From positions 4,962,001 through 5,026,000 of the forward strand of contig JAQFVV010012420.1 of NCBI GenBank assembly GCA_028023455.1: 64,000 nucleotides of DNA, read 5' to 3'. The DNA is from Epiperipatus broadwayi (Eukaryota > Onychophora > Udeonychophora > Euonychophora > Peripatidae). Below are positions 23,500 to 35,700 of this stretch, one piece after another. The position numbers were made by a program, and so were the translations under genes. Position 1 is the first letter of the stretch. The number at the start of each line of letters is the position of its first letter. A model generated the notes under the pieces. It was not told where the DNA came from and did not search any database. It saw only the letters and a list, made by a program, of their open reading frames with translations.

Positions 23500-25666
23500 T
23501 ATACCTAACTGAAGTATCACTTAGTTCCAAGAGGTAATGAAGGTTATCTTAGCTTAACCTTTTGTTTAAAATTTCGGATTTAAAAAAATAATGATGATAA
23601 AAATGGAAATTAACTTAGTTAATTATTAAAATAGGATAATCTAAATATTTTAATAGTGTCAGTTGGTTTGATAAGGGATGTTAGGTAATAATTTAACATA
23701 AGCAAATGTTAAAAAAAAAATTGTGAATTGATAAATAGTATTAAAGGTATTCTAAAATAACTATTGTATAATCCATTCTAATGTCTAAAGAATAATAATA
23801 AGATATTATTATTAAGGTGGAATAATTAAGTAATAAATTTTAAAAAAATGATTTGTAAGTTTTTATTAAAAGAGAAATAAGAATATTTGTTATTAGTTTT
23901 GTAGTTTAGCATTCCAGTTATAAAAAGTATTTCGATTAAATAATCATTAACATTTTATTGCTGTAATTTTAAAAATAATTTTTAAACAATTAATGTAAGG
24001 CCAGATGTATGTGAGAAAATGTGCATGCATAGACATGGAAACATAAGAATAAAAAAAATAATTTAATTCCAATATTGTTTAAAATAAGTAAATAAAGCAA
24101 ATGTGTGGAAAAAATTATTTTTAATGAAATATTTAAGGGTTTAATAAAGGGTATAACTTTAAATTTTATATTTATTACTATTGTGTTGTATAAAATATAT
24201 AAAAAATTGTTGCATAATATTTGTTAATACTAAAATTTTGACTTTGTATCTGAAAGTCATGTGGTATGGGAAAATTATATTGATTACGTCAGTAGATTGA
24301 TTTCACAGCTGGTTTGTCAAAATATTAAAATTTAATAAAAAATAGTTTTTATTGGTTTTTAAATGAATTGTAGGTGGATGAAAAATTGTGAGATAAAACG
24401 GAGATCGAGGGACATTCAGGGGCTGATCTTGTTTTGATTCATCTGGTGCTGGATCTTAAAATTTTGTTAATAAAAGTAAATTTTTTAAAAAAAAAAATTG
24501 ATATTTCTAAAAAAAATACAAGTATGTTTAAAATATTTAAAATCGTCCTGTAATGATGGAAGGCTAAAGAAAAGGTAATCCATTTTTCTGTCAATTTGAA
24601 TTCCAGTCGAGGCATAAAAATTATAGTAAAAAAAATGTCTAGAATAAATGAAGTGTCTCACATATTATATGACTTTAACTTGTTTATTTTTCTTTACTTG
24701 GAAGTAAGTTAAGGAACAAATTATTAATCATTTCCATAGATAAGCATTCGGTTGCATTAAACTATTTTGAAAGTAAAATACTAAATTGTTTTTCCTGTTA
24801 GATTAAAAGTATATGTAAAAAAAAAGAAAGAGAGAATTTTTTTTTTAAAGTTTAAAAAGAACATTATAAGGAAGCTACTATGTTCGATTACAGTGAAACT
24901 ATAAAGAATGATTTATTTTTTTTTAAAAAAAGAAAAAGTTATTACTTATATCTTGACATATGTGAAAATGATTTGTTTAGCTAAATGCAAACAGATAATA
25001 TATACATTTTAAAGGATAACTCTTATTTACACAGTAAGAAAGGACAAGTATTTGGAAGTAAAACTTTAAAGCAATCTGTAATGATTAATAATGAATTTAT
25101 AGTTATTGAGTACATTATAAATGGTCATACTTGCCAGTATTTAGAAATAACTTTATGGAATTAATTATAGCGTAAAAACGGAGAAACATCTTGAATGGTA
25201 AAAAAATTCTACTGTTATATTTAAAAGTAATCAAAGGAAATTGATTTTAGAAATAAAACACATCTTGGAATATTATTAGGAAAAGTATTTAAAAAAAAAC
25301 TATATTTCAAAAGAAGCGTTTTCCTAAAGGAAAATAAAGAAATTCAGTTTTCAGATAGAAAGATATTATTATTATTATTATTATTATATGCAATTTTGAA
25401 CTTGGGATCTTATAAATAAATTAAAGTGTGTTCACCTGAAGAATTTATTTTGTTTCATGCCGAAAGTATTATTAAGGAACTATTGAACATTTTTTTAAAG
25501 TATTATTAAGGAACTATTGAACATTTTCGTTTGAAATTCATTGCCATGTGTATAAATGTATTAATTGAAGCTTCGAACTCGGATAAATATCTTAACCTGG
25601 ATAAATTGTCTACACATTATGAAATGGAAAAATCATTACGGAGCCAAAATATGAACTTGAGTTAAT

Positions 25667-25707
<41 letters not shown>

Positions 25708-28700
25708 TTTTATGGTCTGCTTTATTGGTTTAAAAAAAAAAACATAAAAATATTTATGCTATGAATTTTTTTTTTTTGTAACACTTTTGCATAAATATAC
25801 AGGTAAACTGGGGTTATAATTTTAAAATGAAATATGTTTATTTGAATGAGCAAATGTTTTTTGCCATTCTTAAGTAGATTTAGTTTATTTATTAAGCATT
25901 ACACTAGCTAGTTTCTATTTAATAATTTTATTATAGAGATTTAAATATCACAGCCTTATTTTCATATAAATGGGATGTTTTACTCAATTTTTATTTTAAA
26001 TTTACTAAAGAAGTTTATCAGAGAATATCCATTCATTTGTTTTATGAATGTTATATTAATAATAACTACAAATATTTTATATTCATCCAGAAGTAAATAT
26101 TCTTGCATTTAATTTACAATTTTAAAAGTCCACTAGTTATTATATTTTAGCATTTAATATTTTGTTATGTGAGCATTGTGCTTTGCCTAGAATTTTATAT
26201 GCATTTAATTTTAAAGTATTTTCTACAGTAGTCAGTTGACACATAGTTTGCTTTGTTGGTTCGAACATTGGATGTACGTTTTGTATTTTTAAACTTCTTA
26301 GGAATAACTTAGTTAATTCAGGTGAAGTATATATCTTGCTATTGGTTAATATTTGTTAGCCTCAAGAGTTAGGCTTAGTTTATAATTTTTGAATATGCTT
26401 TAGGGAGTAGAGACCATGCTCGATCTTTATTGTATTGTATTTTTATGATTTGATAGTGCTTGTCCCCAAAAAGAGGGTAATGTATTGTATTTTTCAGTGA
26501 TGATGATCACATTTATAAGCATTGGAAATACCATGAGAGGATTATGCTTTTCTGGTGTGTTCCTGTTCCCAGATGTACTGTAGATGAATTCCAGACATCT
26601 TAGTTTTGCCTCGTAGTTAGGTATTTTGGAAACCACCACATTCTATTCCAGCTCTGAGGAGCTTAGTATTTTTATATTTTTTGCCTATCATTCATGATGA
26701 CTTAATGCTAATTCCACCACAGTAGGTGATGTCGCATTTGTTTAAATTTGTGATGACAAGATATGCTTGTTTGAGGAAATGTATTTCTTCAGGTAGTTGT
26801 AGCTAATTTAAGGCTCATAGGAATATCAATGTTTGAATTGTGTTGCTACGATAGTTTTATCACACACAAGGTAACCAACAATAAATTATATTTATTTTAA
26901 AGTATGTTAAATATGCATATGGTATAAGTGACAATTCACACATACTAATTTAATATTTTCATCCAGAATTTTGCCGCTGGATTTGTAAGTCTGTTACATC
27001 ATTATCTTTAAAACATTGAGGGGATAATTTTATGTGGACTAAAGTTATTTTTAAAAAAAGTATAACTGATCTCTGATGAATGATTGCCCCATACACTTAA
27101 TTTAGTTTAATTTTAATATTACCTTAATCTGATTTAAACATATATCTAGCTATGATATTAGTTATATCCGTGAAACTAGTGATGATATTTTTCAAAAGTA
27201 TTGCTGAATATGCTTATTCCAACTTAGCGTTTGTTAAATTTAGGAGTATAAAATTAAGCTTAGCATTTTCAATATAAACCTAGTTCTGTGTGTTATTCTG
27301 ATTATTAGATGACACAATAATGGTATAAATTAGTCTAATAAAGAAGAATTGTAGAGTGCTTATTAAGTACATATGATAATTAAAGTTTAAGGTATTTTTT
27401 GATAAAAATCTAATTATTAAAAGAAAGTAATATTGAATAACCTTTGTTGGTTATTAAGTGTATTAATGTAAGTTAAATAAAACTGTTAAAAGTCCAAATA
27501 CTTATATTAAATCTTAGTGCGGTATTGGGACTGTTTGTATTCTACTATATTTGTAAACATGTCTTCTCATTATTAATAAATCAAATTATTATTATTTCAA
27601 AAGTTTTGTTTTGTTTGTTTTGCTTTTATATGAGAATATATTATTGTCTTGGGTTCCAAGTTCACAAAATCTTAAAATGTAAAAGTTATTGAATCTTCAG
27701 TTCAGAAATTTACAAGTATATTCTAAGTTAATTAAATATAGTTAATATTATCTTGAAAATTAAAAAAAAAAGCTATGTTAAAGTAAATGATTCTCATATT
27801 GAATCATAAATACAGATAATTGCATTATAGCAGATACCTAATTAAATACTTAGTTAAAAGTTTATTTTTTAAAAAAATTATCAGTATATCTTTCAGACTA
27901 AAGATTATGCAATATCAGATTAACAATATTAGTACTTCAGAGGAATATTTTAATTAATATTATTTTAAAAGCTGCACCTTATCTTATATTCACTGCACAT
28001 CATCTATCATTATCTTAAATCTGATATATTTAAAGAATTCTAATTCATTTGCATTTGAGGTCTTTAGTGGTTGTCTGTGAGTATGGAAAGGCGTTAAAGG
28101 TACCCTTGCTCTTTTTTCTGCTCAAGTAATATCTTAGATAATAGGCCATTATTAGTTAAATTTAAATTGATTCATTAAATTTTGAGAATTAATATTTGTT
28201 TTGTTTATTATTTTAAGATTGAACATGTTATAATTATTTTATGGTCAGCTGAGATGTCATTTATTTATTTATTAATCACAGTAATTCTTTATTAGACAAT
28301 TTAACTTAAACTTTAATTTTACACAAGAGTGTTAGTTTTAAAATCCCTGGGGTTATTTACTCTTGTTGTTTAGTAAATATAATTCTGTAAGATAATATTT
28401 TAATGCAAAGCATCATAGGTTTTATTCAGAGAGTGTATAATCTATTGGTAGGACTAATATGGTAAGCATTGATTAGTGATTTTAAATAATCTTTTGTATG
28501 GTTTATTGAAATATTAATATGCTGTAGTAGTCATAGTTCATCAGTATTGGATTTGACCTTTATTTGATTATACATCTCTGGATCATCATCTTTTTTTTTA
28601 AAATTTATTGTAACCCCACTGAGCCGAGTTGTTTAGAGTCTCTCATTTATATTTTATTTCATTTCATTTCAATTTTATTCCATTTCTTTTCATGTCATTT

Positions 28701-29194
28701 CTCATATCTTTCTATCATCTCAGCCATTTAAAACATTTGTTAAGAGTTTCTTCTATCATCTCATTCCATTTCTCTCTCCTTTATTCCATCTTCTTATAGC
28801 TCTGTCATATCTTTCCATCATCTCATTTCTTTTCTCTGTCCATTACATATATCATTTCTATTACTTTTCCCTATTTCTTTTCCTCCTCAATTCTTTTCTT
28901 TTTCATCATTTATCCTTACCATTATCATTATCTCCATTTCATTATTAGCATTTTTTCTTCTTCTCTTGCTTTCTCACACCCCTCTCTCCTTTCATTAGAA
29001 TACAATTTACATCTCTCTCTTCACCTCCCTTATCATCTTTTCCCTCTTCCTTTCCATGTACCTTTCATCATCATCATTTTAATTTTCATTTCATAATTTT
29101 CTCCCTCTATTCTCTTCTTCCTTTTTTTTATTTCTTTTCTTCTTTTCTCCCTCTTTTCTCTTTCTCACACCCCATCTCATTCTAATAGGTTACA
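23500..29194 (+). repeat. 3' LTR of giant element (5695 bp)
   Basis: Collinear with the 5' LTR. Differences include longer ATT microsatellites (25,365-25,387 and about 25,668-25,707), a local duplication of a GTATTATTAAGGAACTATTG block (25,465-25,527), and about 200 extra bp of pyrimidine-rich sequence near its end (28,985-29,165). It ends GGTTACA followed by (AT)n. Confidence 0.88.
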
Positions 29195-29330
29195 ATATAT
29201 ATATAATTAGTACTTGGTTTATATTAAGATAGCAAGTCTTCAAACTTTAATGGACAGGCTACAATATACTCCAACCTCCAATTCATGAGCTATCTATACC
29301 ATTGAAAATTTAATGATGGGCACAAAAGAA
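29195..29330 (+). repeat. Hairpin-family repeat, right part, split by the giant LTR element
   Basis: Starts in (AT)n, then TTTATATTAAGATAGCAAG, CTTCAAACTTTAATGGACAGG and a CTCCAACCTCC block, matching the loop-proximal part of the 5324-5776 foldback and the copy at 7045-7260. It completes the half at 15,755-15,878. Confidence 0.72.
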
Positions 29331-29689
29331 GTAAAATATTTAAATAGCTAATTTAAATAATTAGCACTTCATCAACAAATACTGCAGCGTACCCAGCCAA
29401 ACCACGGATGCTGTGATTCTGATTTTATAAACTGAAAATGTGCTCAGCTATTTCTAATAAAAATAAATATATATAAAACCTTTTCTTTAGTCAATACTCA
29501 AAATGTTTCAGCCAATTAATTATAAACAATAACAAAAAGAATAACAATGAATTTTAATTAATTAGTAGTAAAATAATAAAAATGAATTAAGATTCTAATA
29601 AATGTTCTGATTTTGATTTATTGACAAACCCCAAATATTTCAATAGATTGAAAAGAATACAATAAATATTTAATCAAAATTACACCAAA

Positions 29690-29996
29690 TATACAATTCC
29701 ACCAGACTACCCAAGAAAATAAACTCTAAAACACTAGCAATGTTTTCATGTTACAAGCAGACTTCTCAAGTATAAAGAACTACAAAATAACAACATATTT
29801 AAAGTAAACATTACCCATAATTCCACTTTCCATACACCCTTAATATTAAAAGAAATTTTAAATAAGTTAATTGCTTCAGAGTTATAAATTTTTAATAATA
29901 AAGATTTTTTAATTCTTTTTATTTCAATTCTCTCAAAGAAGACAACCTTAGCTTCATCAAAATTAATAGTGTGGCCTGTATCGTTTTTATGGATAT
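29690..29996 (-). pseudogene. Penelope-like element 3' fragment, second copy
   Basis: On the minus strand 29,996-29,820 encodes HKNDTGHTINFDEAKVVFFER and the following KSLLLKIY..SEAINLFK block, the same segment as in the 3214-3798 copy but without the stop between H and DTGH. The 29,690-29,815 part matches that copy's 3' UTR. The GIY-YIG core itself is missing, so this is a short 5'-truncated relic. Confidence 0.75.
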
Positions 29997-30130
29997 TTTT
30001 GCTTAAACTAAATTAAAAATCATTGCGTGTAAATAAAAACTCTTTGAGACCAGTAGTAAAATTCAAAAAAAAAATCATAAAAAAAATACAGTAGGGGAGA
30101 TCATCATCATTTTTCATATCTTGTTTTTGA

Positions 30131-30145
30131 ATAATAATAATAATA

Positions 30146-30171
<26 letters not shown>
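30131..30171. repeat. Compound (ATA)n(GAT)n microsatellite
   Basis: Six AAT-type units run directly into about eight GAT units. The tract abuts the left edge of the 167-bp array. Confidence 0.93.
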
Positions 30172-30176
<5 letters not shown>

Positions 30177-31170
30177 ATTAATCATTTATAAAGCAAAGTG
30201 ATAAAATCTCACTGTCTGCTTTGTGAAATAAAAGCATAGTGGACAGAAATTTTATAAAATTATCTTTCATATAAGTAAACTCTCTACATAATTTTATGTT
30301 CAATATTGCACTATTTGTTTAAAGATAACATGAATCTTGATTTATTAATCATTTATAAAGCAAAGTGATAAAATCTCACTGTCTCCTTCGTGAAATGAAA
30401 GCATATTGGACAGAAATTTTATAAAATTATCTTTCATATAAGTAAGCTGTCTACATAATTTTATGTTCAATTTTGCACTATTTGTTTAAAGATAACATGA
30501 ATCTTGATTTATTAATCATTTATAAAGCAAAGTGATAAAATCTCACTGTCTGCTTTGTGAAATGAAAGCATAGTGGACAGAAATTTTATAAAATTATCTT
30601 TCATATAAGTAAACTCTCTACATAATTTTATGTTCAATATTGCACTATTTGTTTAAAGATAACATGAATCTTGATTTATTAATCATTTATAAAGCAAAGT
30701 GATAAAATCTCACTGTCTCCTTCGTGAAATGAAAGCATAGTGGACAGAAATTTTATAAAATTATCTTTCATATAAGTAAACTCTCTACATAATTTTATGT
30801 TCAATATTGCACTATTTGTTTAAAGATAACATGAATCTTGATTTATTAATCATTTATAAAGCAAAGTGATAAAATCTCACTGTCTGCTTTGTGAAATGAA
30901 AGCATAGTGGACAGAAATTTTATAAAATTATCTTTCATATAAGTAAACTCTCTACATAATTTTATGTTCAATATTGCACTATTTGTTTAAAGATAACATG
31001 AATCTTGATTTATTAATCATTTATAAAGCAAAGTGATAAAATCTCACTGTCTCCGTGAAATGAAAGCATACTGGACAGAAATTTTATAAAATTATCTTTC
31101 ATATAAGTAAGCTGTCTACATAATTTTATGTTCAATATTGCACTATTTGTTTAAAGATAACATGAATCTC
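30172..31170. repeat. 167-bp satellite-like tandem array, six copies, alternating A/B monomers
   Basis: Units start GATTTATTAATCATTTATAA at 30,172, 30,339, 30,506, 30,673, 30,840 and 31,007, an exact 167-bp period; the last unit is 164 bp. Units 1, 3, 5 read GTCTGCTTTGTGAAAT and units 2, 4, 6 read GTCTCCTTCGTGAAAT (the sixth with TTC deleted). Units 2 and 6 also share AAGCTGTCTAC where the others read AAACTCTCTAC. This is a 334-bp dimeric higher-order arrangement. Monomer size is near nucleosome length. No coding content. Confidence 0.95.
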
Positions 31171-31359
31171 AATAGTGTGAATTTAATGAATAAATTTTAT
31201 CACATACAGATAATTTAAAAAGAGTTATTAATGCTATAATTCTGCACAGAATGTATGTTTTAGATGATTAGTAATAATCACTATTGTATTTATCTGAGGT
31301 TGATGTAGCAAAGTTGTGAGAGGAGTGAATTTGACAATAGTAAATAAAAATGTAACAAT

Positions 31360-31480
31360 TTGCTATAGATATATACTCTTCATATAATAGATATATATGG
31401 GAGATAGTGAGCTGGACCAACTGATGAGAGTGCTTGTTCAGCATAAAGTGCATCTTGGTGGTCATTTGTCTTTTATTGTA
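31360..31480 (-). repeat. Dispersed hairpin-family repeat, short copy
   Basis: Contains TGAGCTGGACCAACTGATGAG and CAGCATAAAGTGCA followed by GGTCATTTGTCTTTTA, matching the right arm of the 5324-5776 foldback. Boundaries are approximate. Confidence 0.6.
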
Positions 31481-31772
31481 TCTTTATTTATATGAATTTA
31501 AAAAGAATGGGGAAGTATGGAGGTTGTTTAATATATCTATAAAGATATTACACATGGGAAAGAGAAAGTGAATAACTCCATATGTGTGTATTTTTAACAT
31601 GTGAGTACTAGAATTATTTTTAAGATGTCATGGATGCTTCTAAAAAATAATATTCTGAATATTATAATTGTTTTGTGCATTGGTTAAAAATTATTAATCA
31701 TTAAATATTGAAGCAATTAACTTATATTGAAAATGTGATATTGATTTTCCAAATTTAAAGCAGTGTTGACAG

Positions 31773-32062
31773 CTGTTTTACTATTATTACTTCCATTTTT
31801 TCATAAGATATAATTTAGCCTGTGCACCAACTACTTTAATGACACAATGTTACAGTTAAAACTGGCAGAAGATTATGAGTAAATCTAAGAGAATAATGAA
31901 TATGATATTTGATTATTACAACTGTTTTACTATTACTTCCATTTTTTCAAAGATATAATTTTTCCTGTACACCAATTACTTTATGACACAATGTTAAAGT
32001 TAAAACTGGCAGAAGATAATGAGTAAAGAGAATAATGAATATGGTATTTGATTATTATTGCA
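31773..32062. repeat. 149-bp tandem duplication, diverged
   Basis: Two adjacent copies begin CTGTTTTACTATTA at 31,773 and 31,922 and share ACTTTA.TGACACAATGTTA and AACTGGCAGAAGAT blocks. Several small deletions separate them. Confidence 0.88.
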
Positions 32063-32628
32063 ATTAGTAACAATAGTAAAAAATTTTGAAAAAGGAAAAT
32101 TTTAAATAAAATCTTTAAAAGTGTCTCTAAATAAAATATACTCATAGTAACAACTACACCTTAAAATTGCATTATAAACATCTTTGATGGCTACATAATC
32201 GTTAATAATCTTTAACAATGCTATCGTTGAAATTTAATAATCTTTATGCACTTTATCAACATTTCTTACAATGAAAAACATTCTTAATACTTTCTCAGTG
32301 TTATCATTACTTATATAATAGCTCAAATATTAATGATGTTTGACTAGAGGGTCAGGCAGGAACCCAACCTTGCATTTCTAGTCATAATATAAAGTATTTA
32401 CTCTATAAACATTTTTTTTACTTGGAAAACCTAATAAAAAAACTTCCTTAACTTAATCACTGGGAACCCCAATACCAAATTTCAGAAAGAAATTCCAGAA
32501 ATCCAAAGTACAGCAGAAATTGTTGTAACAGAGGATAGCTCTTCTTCACAAGTCACTATTGATAAAATTTCTCATAAATTTATTAGTCTAAGCTTAAACA
32601 GGAGAAATCTCAAATTAAACCAAATTCC

Positions 32629-34139
32629 ATGAAACCAAATTCCATGAATGAAAACATTAATATGTATAACATACCACCCCTTCTGAACCTTACCAAAACT
32701 AACAAAATTAAAAATCTATATAACACTAATGATAATACCAGCAAGAGAATTACAACTAATATTAATAACCATAATAAAATTACTATTCATGAATGGGTGG
32801 GTCCAGCAAGTGATATTTTATACTCTGGAGGCTTACTTAGAAATATCAACAGACAAAACACATTAACTGGGATTACCAGAATCAAAAATGCATCTTCAAT
32901 ATGTTTGAGGATGAAGAGCCATTGGCTTCCCAACCCAACCTGCCAAAAATAAGTTACTCAATGCAAGTCTTGATCAACAGATGTTAAATAATCTTGTCAA
33001 CAGTCTTAATGTGCACCGGTCATTTCTCAACTATAGCAGTAACAAAACCCTTATTCTTGCTGTCACAAATCTCAATATGAGCTTTTCACTTTTCCTATGG
33101 AAGAATTCTTCTGTGAACTTTCAAAAAAGAAATGGGGAATAGTGTGTTCAAATTGCTAAATCATCCCAACAGCAGACATCTGATTGTTGAATTCAACAAT
33201 ATATCCCAAAGACAAATTTTTCAAAAGTATAATGAAGTTTATTGGAGACAAAGTTCTTTGTATAATCAAATATTGATAGACCAACAATACTCAATGGCCA
33301 AATCCAAAATTGCTATCTCATGCTTATGGAAGCTGATCTTCAGCAGCTGCTAAGACCATATGGCACAGTTTCAAACTTCTAGTATTTCATGGAAAGAAGG
33401 GCTGAACCCCAGTCCTAACACAGCAATATTCACTATCATACTCAACAAGGGAAACACTCCAACCAATATTTCCATGATGCACCTTGCAGAATATGCCTCT
33501 CTTATTATCTCCTTTAGAGGGGTACCACCACAGTGTTTCCATTATAAATTAAGAACCCATCTGGTTAAAGCCTGCCCAGCCTGGATTTGCCAATCTTGTC
33601 GAACAGGACAAGGCTGCACAACTGTAAGACTATGTGCAATTCCTAGTAATACTCAATTTCTGTAGAAATAGATACTTTGGAAAGTAACCTTCTGAGTGTC
33701 AATACACATGACAATATAATCAGCCTCAACTATCCACTCCTCTAGAAGCAGTAGTTCATCCCCAAAGTCAGATGCTATGATTACAGATAGCCACCCCAAC
33801 AGGAAAAAATAAAAGTCCAAAAGGGCTAATAGTGGCAATATGGATTCTTGGAGTGATGAGCAGGGGAAAAAGTCCAGTGATACCAGTAAGAGCTTATCAG
33901 AACATGAATCACCTAATAAAACCAAAAACAGGAAAATAATGAAAGCTGACTTGTCAGCTGATATAATCAAAGATCCTGATACACTACCTAAATACAATAG
34001 TATGGAGGTAGTTCCAGGGAATGGTACCCAGGAAATAGCCCAATCTGAGCAGTGCAGACCACCCAAAATGAAGTTGATTGGGAAGGCCCACTCAATGGTG
34101 CAAATCACAAAGTGGATGTTAGGGATGTCAAAACTATAA
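32629..34139 (+). pseudogene. LINE ORF1 remnant
   Basis: Several broken frames. The piece near 33,040-33,110 encodes NKTLILAVTNLN, and 33,132-33,353 encodes SRHLIVEFNNISQRQIFQK, matching VILAVTDLQ and RYMALEFHNTIQRQAFK of the 8311-9648 ORF1. The piece 33,360-33,665 encodes TAIFTIILNKG and LIISFRGVPPQ followed by a zinc-knuckle remnant CFHYKLRTHLVKAC, in which the second cysteine of CX2CX4HX4C is replaced by Y. The last piece (33,840-34,139) is the Ser/Lys-rich ORF1 tail. An internal 15-bp duplication (CCAAATTCCATGAA) lies at the N-terminus near 32,620-32,648. Non-functional. Confidence 0.72.
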
Positions 34140-34201
34140 CCAAATTAATGTGGAAGAAATGAGTAGTGAAATTTATATTCCCTCCAATTTCTTAACTATC
34201 C

Positions 34202-34774
34202 TTGCACTCCTTGCTTAAATCTGACAAAGGCCAACTTAACTGCTCCAGTCCAGTTCATATGAATCTTAAATTTTCTGGCTTCAACATCCATGGCCTGAAC
34301 TTGATTGCAAGAATAAAATCAATTATAAATTGGATTATCAAATTTAAACCTCATATCATCTATCTTGCAGAAGCTAAGCTACATTCACTCTCAAATCTAA
34401 AATTACTAATTAAAATTGTTAATCTAGTGTTTTTTCATCACTCAACTTTGGTCCACTCTTTGCAGGTGTTGCCATTTTCATTCCTAAATATTTGCCATTT
34501 CAAATCATATAAAATAAACTTCATCAATCAATATCTTCTAATCACAACATTTTTACTGGTCCCTTACATTGAACATAATCTTTGTTTACTTCAAGGGAGA
34601 CTTATTGTTAATTCAATCATTAATTCAACAAATAAATGTATCACTCAGATCCAACCCCAATCCTACATTAATGTTGGATATTTCAATACTATTTACAGTC
34701 ACTACATTCATCTCATAAACACCTCATTATGTCTGCAGAGGATTCTTTCCCATCAAAGCTTCCTACTACACTAA
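34202..34774 (+). pseudogene. LINE ORF2 N-terminal APE endonuclease remnant
   Basis: Encodes LKFSGFNIHGLNLIARIKSI followed by FKPHIIYLAEAKLH, the opening of an AP-endonuclease-like LINE domain (N-x-x-G-L...K-x-x-x-L, then KPDI..L.E.K). The later INVGYFNT matches the conserved GDFN motif with the aspartate changed to tyrosine, so the nuclease is predicted dead. The frame breaks soon after. In active LINEs this domain nicks target DNA. Confidence 0.75.
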
Positions 34775-35700
34775 GCAATATGTGACCTTCATAAATCTGG
34801 TTTACTACTCCTCAGACTTCCATTTCATCATTGATCCCTCCCTCCAACCTGTTACTTTTTCAGACTACCTACACTAGAGACCAATTTATCAATTTACCAG
34901 TTTCCATAGCCATATGAGTGTTTGAAGTCATCCACCTGCATCCTACTCAAGATCACTGCCCCAGAAGCAATATTATCTGAGGGTTACATATATTTCAGAA
35001 AAATTAACAGCCTCACTTACCTCCTGCAGAGGCATTGTTCACATTCATCAGTATTTTGAGTGCAATAAATTTCTTGTTACACAACCAAGAATAAGTGTTC
35101 CACTTCCCTTCTCCACAAGATGGATTCAATCACCAACACCTTGAAACATACCTGGAGTCCCTGCTTCAATAGAGTTAATCCTTAATCTTAAGCAACAATA
35201 AATACAACATGAATCAACAAGCCATTGCTGACTACATCTCAACAAAAAATCAAGAATCTTTCTAAGCCAGCCCCATCAGTGGTCCAGGGGCTACATTAGT
35301 GGGCTCTGGGCCACATGGATAAATTAAATACTCTTTCCATCATAATTGACAATAACCTCTACGCTGGTAACAGCATGATCATACAAATTATTTTTTTCAA
35401 AGCCAAATTAACCAAATATCCTCATGAGTCAAATTTATCCTAATATCAAAGAATCCACAGCTATAAACTACAGCATAACTGAAAAAGATATTAGTACTAA
35501 ACTATCCTCTATGCTGGAGAAAACACATCCAGGTCTCCATGCCATCCCATGATTTATTCTACTTCATCTTGAAAAAATGTTGGTTCCAATTTTACATAGA
35601 ATAATTGATCTCATATCTACCAAACCCCATGACATTGGCGGCCTGTGCCCTATAGGGATGATGCCTTTTCTCAAGAAGTATACCTTACCATCCCCTCTTT

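Larger units (their letters stand above)
15879..29194 (+). mobile_element. Giant-LTR non-autonomous LTR retrotransposon, 13.3 kb
   Basis: Direct repeats of 5447 bp (15,879-21,325) and 5695 bp (23,500-29,194) flank a 2174-bp internal region. The 5' copy starts TGTACC and both copies end GGTTACA; the 3' copy starts TATACC, one substitution from TG. A PBS-like TGGCGCCCAAACATGTAG starts two bases after the 5' LTR and a polypurine tract (GGGGGGGAAA) abuts the 3' LTR. Flanks are (AT)n on both sides, compatible with a 4-bp ATAT (or 6-bp) target duplication. The internal region has one decayed Lys/Glu-rich ORF and no protease, RT, RNase H or integrase. By structure it resembles LARD elements, with even longer LTRs. 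Movement must depend on enzymes supplied in trans. LTR copies show many substitutions and indels, so it is clearly older than the Gypsy element at 49-58 kb. Confidence 0.88.
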
